From: an uncultured Gemmatimonadota bacterium
Lineage (GTDB): Bacteria > Gemmatimonadota > Gemmatimonadetes > Gemmatimonadales > Gemmatimonadaceae
Assembly (NCBI GenBank): GCA_946480295.1
Contig: CAMLIT010000066.1
Span: 1 to 24,150 of the forward strand
DNA length: 24,150 nucleotides
Reading direction: 5' to 3'
Below, piece by piece: positions 4,882-12,458 of this stretch (within the stretch, counting starts at the first letter, position 1; each line of letters begins with the position of its first letter). The notes beneath the pieces are model-generated. The model ran no database searches. It saw only the letters and a program-made list of their open reading frames with translations, and had not been told where the DNA came from. The position numbers and the translations under genes were made by a program.

Positions 4882-7716
4882 TTGACGCGCTTCCGGCTCG
4901 CGCTCCTCGCGTCGCTCGGCCTGTCGACGATGGCTGTCGCGGCCGCCGCGCACGCCCAGCGCCCGACCCCGACGCTCCGGATCGCGAATCACCACGACGT
5001 CGCCTACCAGGGGCCGCTGACCTTCGCGACCCGCCTCCCCGACGGCCTCTACTCGGGCGCGGGGCAGCGGGCGGTCGTCCGCGGGGGCCAGGCGACGGTC
5101 GTCGCGTCGGTGGCGCCGCACGACACCGTGAACCTCCGCAGGATCGGCCCGGTCGCGGAGCTCGACCCCACCGGCCCGTTCCGCGCCGCGCCCGCGGCGG
5201 ACGGCATCGACCTCCGGTGGCGCGACCGCGCGGTCGGCACGCTCGCGGTGGACCTGGCCGTCCTGCCCGGCGACCGCGCGTCGATCGACGACGCGATCGC
5301 CGCCTTCACGCGAGCGCCCATCGCCTGGCGCCGCGCCCCCGACGGGACGCTGAAGGCCACGATCGTCTCCGGCGGGTACACCGCGGCGCTGCAGGCGACG
5401 CCGTACGCGGGCGGGTGGCTGGACGTGCACGCGCGGGTCTGGGCGTCCGGCGACACGCCCGCGCGCGCGTACGTGGGCCTCGTCAGGCGGCTGGTCACGC
5501 CGGGGCTCTCCCACCCGCGCGAGCGGTTCAACGGCCGGGTCCAGGACAGCGCCTCCTCGCCGGAGAGCTGGAATCGCGACTTCTGGTACCCGCACGGCGT
5601 GGACTGGGTCTCCTGGCGCGCCGGCCGCCTGACGATGGCCGCCGTCAACGGGTTCACGCCGGGGCCGACCTTCCGCCGCGACAGCGTGTGGCAGGAGGGG
5701 AGCCACTTCTACGTCTGGGAGAAGAGCCGCCGCGATCGCGACACGCTCTACCTGGTCTCCGAGATCGAGGGGCCGAACCCGCACCAGGCGACGCCGCGCA
5801 GCAAGGCGGTGACGGCGTACGCGCCGATCCTCCCGGGCGACACGGTCGACCTCCACTGGCGTCTCGCGCTGACCGCGCACCCCACTCCCGGCTGGGAGGA
5901 GGGGCAGCTCTACGTGTACGCCGGCTATCGCGACACGGCGAGCTTCGCGGGCGGCGAGCGCCTCGATCTCGGCGTGCCCGCCGTGTCGTTTGGCACGAGC
6001 TACCTGCCGTACTCCACCTTCACCGAGAACTTCGACTTCTACCGCACGCCGGGCGAGGATCAGGAGACCTGGTGGCCGTTCTCGCCCGTGATGTGGCGCG
6101 ACTGGCGCGTCTTCGCGCCGCGGATGCAGACCGACCTCCACATCCTGCGCGCGATGGGCTTCGAGTGGGTGCGGCTGCACCACCTCGAGCTCCTCCAGCA
6201 GATGGATCGCGGGGAGGCGCTCGCCTTCCTCGACTGGTTCACGGCGCAGGCGCGAGCCCTCGGCCTTCACGTGCTGATCGATTCCGAGGGCCCGACGGAG
6301 TGGCTGCACACGCTCGCCCTGCGCTACGGCGACGTCGCGCAGCGCTTCGAGCTGGAGAACGAGATCCTCATCCCCGGGATCCCGCCGGCGGCGCCGGCGC
6401 GGTGGACCGCCGAATACCACGCGGTCAAGGGCGCCGACCCGCGGGCGCAGGCGTTCCTCACGGGCTCCGGGAACAACGGCATCTTCGAGCGGCTCCGCCT
6501 CCTCGGCGTCCCCTTCGACCGCGTCGGGCTCCACTTCTACAAGCACGGCGAGGGGTGGGAGGAGGCGGCGGGCTCGGTGGCGCTGGCGTCGGCCGACTAC
6601 GCGCGGCGACTCGGCACGGCGGTGACGCTGGGCGAGTTCAACTGGAAGAACCTCACGCGGCTCGCGCCGGACGCGCGCGAGGCGGAGTTCGCGCGCATCT
6701 ATGAATCGATGCTCGCCCCGCGCGCCATCCCGGAGTTCTTCGAGTTCCACTTCCAGGAAACCATGTCGGTGAACCCGCGCATCTCGCGGCAGGGAATCCG
6801 GCATTACGAAACCCTGATGCTGGATCGCCGGCCGAAGCCCGAGGCGCGCGAGCTGATGCGGCTGATCCGGCGGTACGCCGCCCCCGGTTCGGCGGTGGCG
6901 CAGCTCGACGTGACGGCGCCGGAAACGGCGCTGCGCGGCGGGCGGGCGAGCGCCCGCTTCACGCTGCGCAACCGCACGAGCCGCTCGCTCGTGGTGGCGC
7001 TCCGCCCGGAGGCGTTCGACGGACTCGCGGTGCGCCTGACGACGCCGGCGCGCGTGACCGTCCCCGCCGGCGGCACGGTCCGCGGCATGGTCGCGCTGGA
7101 GCTGCCGAGCGGCGCCGCGACCGGGACCTACCACTGGTTCCTGCGCGCCGACTTCGGCGGCCGGACGCGGTGGGGATGGGGCGTCGCCGCGAAGGAGGGC
7201 GCGCCCACCTTCGACGACCAGCCGGTGCTCGCGGGCCGCGTCACCTATCCACAGGGCGCGGACGTCGTCAGGCACCTCGACTGGCGCGGTCCCCTCACCG
7301 TGGCGTGGGGACCGAAGGCGTCGGTGCTCGAGCTGGAGATGGCGTACCTCGTCGCCAACACCCTCGAGTCGGCGACGGGCCGCCCGGTCGCCTACATGAG
7401 CACGAGCGACCTCCCCGATTCGCTCCGGCGTCGGGGCACGCTGATCCTCGTCGGGACGCCGGAGTCCAACCCCCTCGTGCACGCGCCGTCGGCCGACCCG
7501 CCGATGGACACCGGTATTGTCGCCGTCGTGAACAATCACGGCCCTTCGACGCTGCTGCTGACCGGCGGCAGCGCGCGCGCCGTCGAGGCCGCGGCGACGG
7601 ATTTCGTGCTGCGCTACTGGAAGCACGCGAAGGATGCGGCCATCCGCGTCACGGGCCTCGCGCCCGGCGCGGCACTCGGCCATCCGGCGGGGGTCGGCAC
7701 GGTGAACCCGCCGTGA
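4882..7716 (+). CDS. Secreted candidate clan GH-A glycoside hydrolase, multidomain
   Basis: 944-residue exported protein, probably a glycosidase acting on the polysaccharide that SusC/SusD import. The Sec signal peptide is cleaved near AHA-Q26. A beta-rich region of unknown family spans about 28-385. A probable (beta/alpha)8 barrel spans about 395-665, with ELENE (490-494; N493-E494 candidate acid/base) and TLGEFNWK (E585 candidate nucleophile), the strand-4/strand-7 pattern of clan GH-A. An Ig-like segment (about 672-765) and an alpha/beta C-terminal domain (about 775-930, with LILVGTPESNPLV and LLLTGGSARAVEAAATDFVLRYW) follow. I cannot assign a GH family. The start is a TTG; GGGGAG lies about 11 nt upstream and the signal peptide begins directly after it. 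First gene of the operon; susC follows after 122 nt. Confidence 0.7.
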   Translation: MTRFRLALLASLGLSTMAVAAAAHAQRPTPTLRIANHHDVAYQGPLTFATRLPDGLYSGAGQRAVVRGGQATVVASVAPHDTVNLRRIGPVAELDPTGPFRAAPAADGIDLRWRDRAVGTLAVDLAVLPGDRASIDDAIAAFTRAPIAWRRAPDGTLKATIVSGGYTAALQATPYAGGWLDVHARVWASGDTPARAYVGLVRRLVTPGLSHPRERFNGRVQDSASSPESWNRDFWYPHGVDWVSWRAGRLTMAAVNGFTPGPTFRRDSVWQEGSHFYVWEKSRRDRDTLYLVSEIEGPNPHQATPRSKAVTAYAPILPGDTVDLHWRLALTAHPTPGWEEGQLYVYAGYRDTASFAGGERLDLGVPAVSFGTSYLPYSTFTENFDFYRTPGEDQETWWPFSPVMWRDWRVFAPRMQTDLHILRAMGFEWVRLHHLELLQQMDRGEALAFLDWFTAQARALGLHVLIDSEGPTEWLHTLALRYGDVAQRFELENEILIPGIPPAAPARWTAEYHAVKGADPRAQAFLTGSGNNGIFERLRLLGVPFDRVGLHFYKHGEGWEEAAGSVALASADYARRLGTAVTLGEFNWKNLTRLAPDAREAEFARIYESMLAPRAIPEFFEFHFQETMSVNPRISRQGIRHYETLMLDRRPKPEARELMRLIRRYAAPGSAVAQLDVTAPETALRGGRASARFTLRNRTSRSLVVALRPEAFDGLAVRLTTPARVTVPAGGTVRGMVALELPSGAATGTYHWFLRADFGGRTRWGWGVAAKEGAPTFDDQPVLAGRVTYPQGADVVRHLDWRGPLTVAWGPKASVLELEMAYLVANTLESATGRPVAYMSTSDLPDSLRRRGTLILVGTPESNPLVHAPSADPPMDTGIVAVVNNHGPSTLLLTGGSARAVEAAATDFVLRYWKHAKDAAIRVTGLAPGAALGHPAGVGTVNPP

Positions 7717-7762
7717 CCCGCCGCGAGCACCACGACGCCGTTCCGATCGGAGCTCCACCACG

Positions 7763-7780
7763 GCCGCGCGATGGCGCGGC
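7763..7780 (+). terminator. GC hairpin between the glycosidase gene and susC
   Basis: Perfect 7-bp stem GCCGCGC / GCGCGGC around a GATG tetraloop, with no T-run. It lies in the only sizeable gap of the operon. It may lower read-through or mark an mRNA processing or stability boundary that lets susC-susD be expressed at a different level. No separate promoter for susC is visible. Confidence 0.35.
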
Positions 7781-7838
7781 GCCTAACCAACCCGCCGGCG
7801 GTCGAATGCGCGGATCGCGGCGGCACAGGAGGAATGCA

Positions 7839-10811
7839 ATGGCGCAACGCACCAACTCAGGCTGGTTCCTGCGCGTCGCGCTCGGCGTCGCCCTCGCGCT
7901 GTTCGCGGGCGCCGCCGCGCTCCCGGCGCAGCAGGTGGCCGTCACCGGCCGCGTCGTCGACACCGCCACGAGCGCCCCGATCGTCGGCGCGATCGTGACG
8001 GTGAAGGGCACGTCGCTGCGCGCGCTGGCGCGGCCGACCGGCGAGTTCGCGATCAACGTGCGCTCGCTCCAGGACACGATCGTCGTCCACGCCCTCGGCT
8101 ACCGCGCGCAGCAGGTCCCGCTCGACGGCCGCTCGACGGTCGAGGTGCGGCTCGCGCCGGTGGCGGTGAGCCTCAACACCATGGTCGTCGTCGGCTACGG
8201 CTCGCAGCGCAAGTCGGACGTGACCGGGTCGGTGGCGTCGGTCGACACGACGCGGCTGGAGAACCAGCCGGCGGCGAACGTGACCGAGGCGCTGGAGGGC
8301 GCGATCGCCGGCCTCAACGTGACGACCAACGGGTCGAGCGCCGAGGGCGACTTCTCGGTGCAGATCCGCGGCCAGAACTCGATCACGGCGAGCAACGCGC
8401 CGCTCATCGTCGTGGACGGGATCCCGTACGGCGGGAGCCTGTCGGAGCTGGACCCGGCGGAGATCCAGTCGGTGAACGTCCTCAAGGACGCGTCGGCGGC
8501 GGCGATCTACGGCGCGCGCGGCTCGAACGGCGTCATCCTCGTCACCACCAAACGAGGGCACGGCAAGCCGCGCTACGCGTACTCCGGCCGTGTGGGCTTC
8601 GCCAACACCGAGAACCTGCCGCGGATGATGACGGGGCCGGAGTTCGGCCGCTTCAAGTGCGAGCACATCAACGACGGCGTCGCGTGCTCCGACTCGCTGA
8701 TCGCCGAGACGCTGACGGCGACCGAGCTGGCCAACTACGAGGCGGGCAGCACGACGCCGTGGGTGGACCTGGCGACGCACACCGCCGTGCAGCAGCACCA
8801 GTCGCTCTCCTTCTCCGGCGGCGACGACAAGACCCAGTACTACCTCTCGGGCGGGCTGCTCAACAACCAGGGCGTGGCGCGCGGCGACACGTACCGTCGC
8901 TACGACATGCGCGTGAACCTGTCGCAGGTGATGAGCTCCTGGCTGAACGTCGGCACGAATTCGCAGCTCAGCCTGATCAATCGCGGCGGGATGTCGGCGG
9001 ATTTCGGCTCGGCGTGGCGCCAGAACCCGCTGACCAACGCGTTCAACCCCGACGGCACGCAGACGATCTATCCGTGGCCCGAGGACGTCTTCTTCGCGAA
9101 CCCGCTGGAGGGGCTGCTGGCGACGAATGACGACCTCGCGCGGCGCGTCTTCACGAGCAACCACCTCGAGGTGAAGCTGCCGTTCATCGAGGGACTGACG
9201 TACCGCGTGAACGGGGGCATCGACTACGAGGACCGGCAGCGCGGGATCTACTACGGCCGCAACACGGAGCAGGGCTACTCGCACCAGGGCTACGCCCAGA
9301 CCTACAACATCCACCGCTACGACTGGACGCTGGAGAACCTCCTGCACCTGCAGCGGGTGTTCGGCAACCACTCGTTCGACGTCACGGCGCTCTTCAGCCA
9401 GGAGAGCGACCAGTACCGCGACGACGCGCTGCGGTCGGAGGGCTTCCCGAACGACGTGCTGACCTATTACCAGGCGAACGTCGGCCAGCTCGTGACGCCC
9501 TCGTACTCGTACTCGCAGTCGGGGCTCGTCTCGGAGATGCTGCGGCTGAACTACAACTACCAGGACCGCTACCTGGTGACGGGGACGGTGCGCCGCGACG
9601 GCTTCTCCGGTTTCGGCTCGAAGCACAAGTACGGCGTCTTCCCGTCGGTGGCGCTCGGCTGGAACGTGGCGCGCGAGGGCTTCTGGCCGTGGGCCGACGG
9701 CATGCCGACCTTCAAGCTGCGCGCCTCGTGGGGTGAGAACGGCAACGAGGCGATCCGTCCCTACCAGACGCTGGCCACGCTCGGCCAGGATTCGTACGTG
9801 GACGGCAACACGACGGCGCCCGGATACATCCCGGTGTCGCTGGCCAACGACGACCTGCGCTGGGAGACCACGTCGCAGACCAACGTCGGCGCCGACTTCG
9901 GCTTCCTCGACGATCGGTTCACCGGCAGCCTCGACCTGTACTGGGCGCGCACCCACGACCTGCTGCTCTACCGCTCCATCTCCCCGGTGGAGGGGATCGA
10001 CCGGGTGCTGCAGAACATCGGCAAGACCGCGAACCACGGCGTGGAGCTGTCGCTGACCTCGCATAACGTGCGCGGGAAGAAGTTCCGCTGGGAGACGACG
10101 TTCAACATCGCCGCCAACCGGAACCGCATCGTCGACCTGTACGGGAACGGCGAGGACGACATCCTCAACGGCTGGTTCATCGGCCATCCGATCGACGTCA
10201 ACTACGGCTACGTTTTCGACGGCGTCTTCCAGCAGGGCGACGACATCGCCAAGTCCGCGCAGCCGACCGCGCAGCCGGGCGACCTCCGGGTGAAGGACGT
10301 GAACGGCGACGGCAAGATCGACGCGAGCGACCGCACGTTCATCGGCAGCCTGCAGCCGGACTACACGGCCGGCATGTCCAACACCGTCCACTACGGCGCG
10401 TTCTCGCTGAGCGCGTTCCTGAACACGGTGCAGGGCGTGGTGCGCAGCAACCCGCTGCTGCGTACGAGCGCCGTCGGCCCGCAGGTGCGCTACAACACGG
10501 TCGTGCTGCAGTACTGGACGCCGGAGCACCCGATCAACAGCTACCCGGCCAATCGCGAGGGCGTGAACCCGCTCGGCGTCGGCTTCTACCAGAACTCGTC
10601 GTTCATCCGCCTCCAGGACGTGAACCTCGGGGTCGACCTGCCGAAGGTGCTGCACGTGGGCGGGATCGAGCGGATGCACGCCTACGTCGACGGGAAGAAC
10701 CTGTGGACGCACACGAACTGGACGGGCCTCGACCCGGAGTTCACGAGCTCGAATCAGCTCGGCACGCCGCAGGCGCGCACGATCATCGTCGGCCTCGACC
10801 TCGGCTTCTGA
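7839..10811 (+). CDS. susC: SusC-family TonB-dependent outer-membrane transporter
   Basis: 990-residue outer-membrane beta-barrel that imports oligosaccharides with its SusD partner, energised by TonB. The signal peptide is about 1-30 (cleavage near LPA-QQ). A carboxypeptidase-D regulatory-like domain (about 34-106) begins VTGRVVDTATSAPIVGAIVTVKG. The TonB-box region NTMVVVGYGSQRKSDVTGSV lies at 113-132, the plug domain is about 125-240, and the SusC signature DASAAAIYGARGSNGVILVT lies at 217-236. The rest is the barrel, ending in the aromatic residue expected of outer-membrane proteins (GLDLGF). AGGAGG lies 6 nt before the ATG at 7839, the strongest ribosome site in the operon. susD follows after 29 nt. 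Family and role are secure; substrate unknown. Confidence 0.96.
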   Translation: MAQRTNSGWFLRVALGVALALFAGAAALPAQQVAVTGRVVDTATSAPIVGAIVTVKGTSLRALARPTGEFAINVRSLQDTIVVHALGYRAQQVPLDGRSTVEVRLAPVAVSLNTMVVVGYGSQRKSDVTGSVASVDTTRLENQPAANVTEALEGAIAGLNVTTNGSSAEGDFSVQIRGQNSITASNAPLIVVDGIPYGGSLSELDPAEIQSVNVLKDASAAAIYGARGSNGVILVTTKRGHGKPRYAYSGRVGFANTENLPRMMTGPEFGRFKCEHINDGVACSDSLIAETLTATELANYEAGSTTPWVDLATHTAVQQHQSLSFSGGDDKTQYYLSGGLLNNQGVARGDTYRRYDMRVNLSQVMSSWLNVGTNSQLSLINRGGMSADFGSAWRQNPLTNAFNPDGTQTIYPWPEDVFFANPLEGLLATNDDLARRVFTSNHLEVKLPFIEGLTYRVNGGIDYEDRQRGIYYGRNTEQGYSHQGYAQTYNIHRYDWTLENLLHLQRVFGNHSFDVTALFSQESDQYRDDALRSEGFPNDVLTYYQANVGQLVTPSYSYSQSGLVSEMLRLNYNYQDRYLVTGTVRRDGFSGFGSKHKYGVFPSVALGWNVAREGFWPWADGMPTFKLRASWGENGNEAIRPYQTLATLGQDSYVDGNTTAPGYIPVSLANDDLRWETTSQTNVGADFGFLDDRFTGSLDLYWARTHDLLLYRSISPVEGIDRVLQNIGKTANHGVELSLTSHNVRGKKFRWETTFNIAANRNRIVDLYGNGEDDILNGWFIGHPIDVNYGYVFDGVFQQGDDIAKSAQPTAQPGDLRVKDVNGDGKIDASDRTFIGSLQPDYTAGMSNTVHYGAFSLSAFLNTVQGVVRSNPLLRTSAVGPQVRYNTVVLQYWTPEHPINSYPANREGVNPLGVGFYQNSSFIRLQDVNLGVDLPKVLHVGGIERMHAYVDGKNLWTHTNWTGLDPEFTSSNQLGTPQARTIIVGLDLGF

Positions 10812-10840
10812 GCCGCGCCCCGCGAACAGGAGACACTGAC

Positions 10841-12454
10841 ATGCGACTGGCTTCACAACTCTCGAGAGCGGTGGCGATCGTCGCCGGCGTGGCGATGGCG
10901 GCCGGGGCGACCGGCTGCCGGGCCGACCTGCTGACCGGCAACAACCCGCCGAACATCCTCGTGGTGGACAACCTCTACACCTCGAAGGACGGCTTCGAGC
11001 AGGCGCTCAACGCGCTCTACGCGCAGGTGCGCGCCGAGCACCTGGGCACCGGCAACGACGGCAACGAGCTCCGCGCCGGCATCTACACGCTCGGCACGGA
11101 CGAGGCGTGGACGCCGTACCGCGAGCCGTTCACCGACATCTTCAACAAGTACGGCGAGTACAACAACCCGCAGCGGCCGGACTTCCTCGACGTCTGGAGC
11201 TGGCTGTACCAGACGATCAACGGCGCGAACACGATCATCGACCGCTCGACGAACCCGAAGATCGACTGGACGTCCGCCGATCGCGACGAGATCGTGGGCG
11301 AGGCGCGGCTGTTCCGCGCGTGGGCCTACCGGCACCTCACGTACCTCTGGGGCGACGTGCCGCTCAACCTGCACGAGTCGACGGGGGACAACATCCGCAC
11401 CGACTGGACGCGCGCGCCGAAGGACAGCGTGCTGCACCAGATGGAGCAGGACCTCCTGTTCGCCGAGGCGCACCTGCCGGCCACCGCGCCCGACGGCCGC
11501 CTGACGAGCGCCGTCGCGTCGCACTACCTCGCCGAGCTGTACCTCGAGCTCGGGGAGCCGGCGAAGGCCGAGGTGGAGGCGCGCAAGGTGACCGACAGCG
11601 GCCGATACAAGCTCGTGACGCAGCGTTACGGCGTGAACGTGAACCAGCCCGGCACGCCGTTCACCGACATGTTCCTCCCCGGAAACGTGAAGTACTCGCA
11701 GGGGAACACGGAGGCGATCTGGACGTTCAACTACGCGCCGCTGATCCCCGGGGGCGGCTTGAGCATCATGCGCCGGTACTGGGTCAACCGGTACTACAGC
11801 ATCAAGGGCGTATCGGTCACGGCGGCCAACGGCGGCCGCGGCATCGGCCGCATCGCGCCGACCGCCTGGGCGCTGCGCCTCTACACCCCGGGCGACGATC
11901 GCGGCTCCATCTACGCCATCCGGAAGTTCTTCATCTACGACGACGCCAAGAACGTGCCGAAGGGAAAGGCGGTGGGCGACACGGTCTGGTGCGACAGCAC
12001 GACGGAGAAGGCGAGCGACCCGAAATGGATGACGACGCGGAAGTGGGACGGGGTGGACGCGCTGGACGTCAACGGCGGCTACTCCGAGCAGGATGAGCCG
12101 TACATCCGGCTGGCGGAGACCTACCTCCTGCTCGCCGAGGCGCAGTTCGACCAGGGCGACCTGACGGGCGCCGCGGCGACGATCAACCTGCTCCGGGCGC
12201 GGGCGCACGCGCCGCTGGTCGCGCCCACCGACGTGACGCTCGACCTCATCCTCGACGAGCGCTCGCGTGAGCTGCTCGGTGAGGAGCAGCGCCGGTACAC
12301 GCTGCTGCGGACGCACACGCTCCTCGCGCGCACGCAGGCGTACAACCCGATCGCCGGACCGAACATCACGCCGCGCGACACGGTCTTCCCGATCCCGCAG
12401 GCGGTGATCGACGCCAACATCGGGCATCCGATGCAGCAGAACCCGGGGTACTGA
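10841..12454 (+). CDS. susD: SusD/RagB-family nutrient-binding lipoprotein
   Basis: 537-residue surface lipoprotein that forms the lid over the SusC barrel and captures glycan. The signal peptide ends at lipobox ATGC (C26). The N-terminal TPR-like helical part starts around DNLYTSKDGFEQALNALYAQVR, and the conserved EARLFRAWAYRHLTYLWGDVPL is near 150-172. The C-terminal SusD domain holds PYIRLAETYLLLAEAQFDQGD and the terminal signature FPIPQAVIDAN...QQNPGY. The length is typical for the family. AGGAG lies 8 nt upstream of the ATG. The stop is followed after 4 nt by the next gene's GTG, so it is co-translated with the enzymes downstream. Family assignment is firm. Confidence 0.96.
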   Translation: MRLASQLSRAVAIVAGVAMAAGATGCRADLLTGNNPPNILVVDNLYTSKDGFEQALNALYAQVRAEHLGTGNDGNELRAGIYTLGTDEAWTPYREPFTDIFNKYGEYNNPQRPDFLDVWSWLYQTINGANTIIDRSTNPKIDWTSADRDEIVGEARLFRAWAYRHLTYLWGDVPLNLHESTGDNIRTDWTRAPKDSVLHQMEQDLLFAEAHLPATAPDGRLTSAVASHYLAELYLELGEPAKAEVEARKVTDSGRYKLVTQRYGVNVNQPGTPFTDMFLPGNVKYSQGNTEAIWTFNYAPLIPGGGLSIMRRYWVNRYYSIKGVSVTAANGGRGIGRIAPTAWALRLYTPGDDRGSIYAIRKFFIYDDAKNVPKGKAVGDTVWCDSTTEKASDPKWMTTRKWDGVDALDVNGGYSEQDEPYIRLAETYLLLAEAQFDQGDLTGAAATINLLRARAHAPLVAPTDVTLDLILDERSRELLGEEQRRYTLLRTHTLLARTQAYNPIAGPNITPRDTVFPIPQAVIDANIGHPMQQNPGY

Positions 12455-12458
12455 CGGC

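Noticed and set aside
4579..7761. Very long minus-strand open frame opposite the first glycosidase gene (and similar ones at 7857-10856, 12366-15095, 14816-17671 and 18873-22592).
   Set aside because: They are Arg/Ala/Val/Asp-rich with no domains, as expected for frames antisense to GC-rich genes. The plus-strand proteins have clear families and signals.
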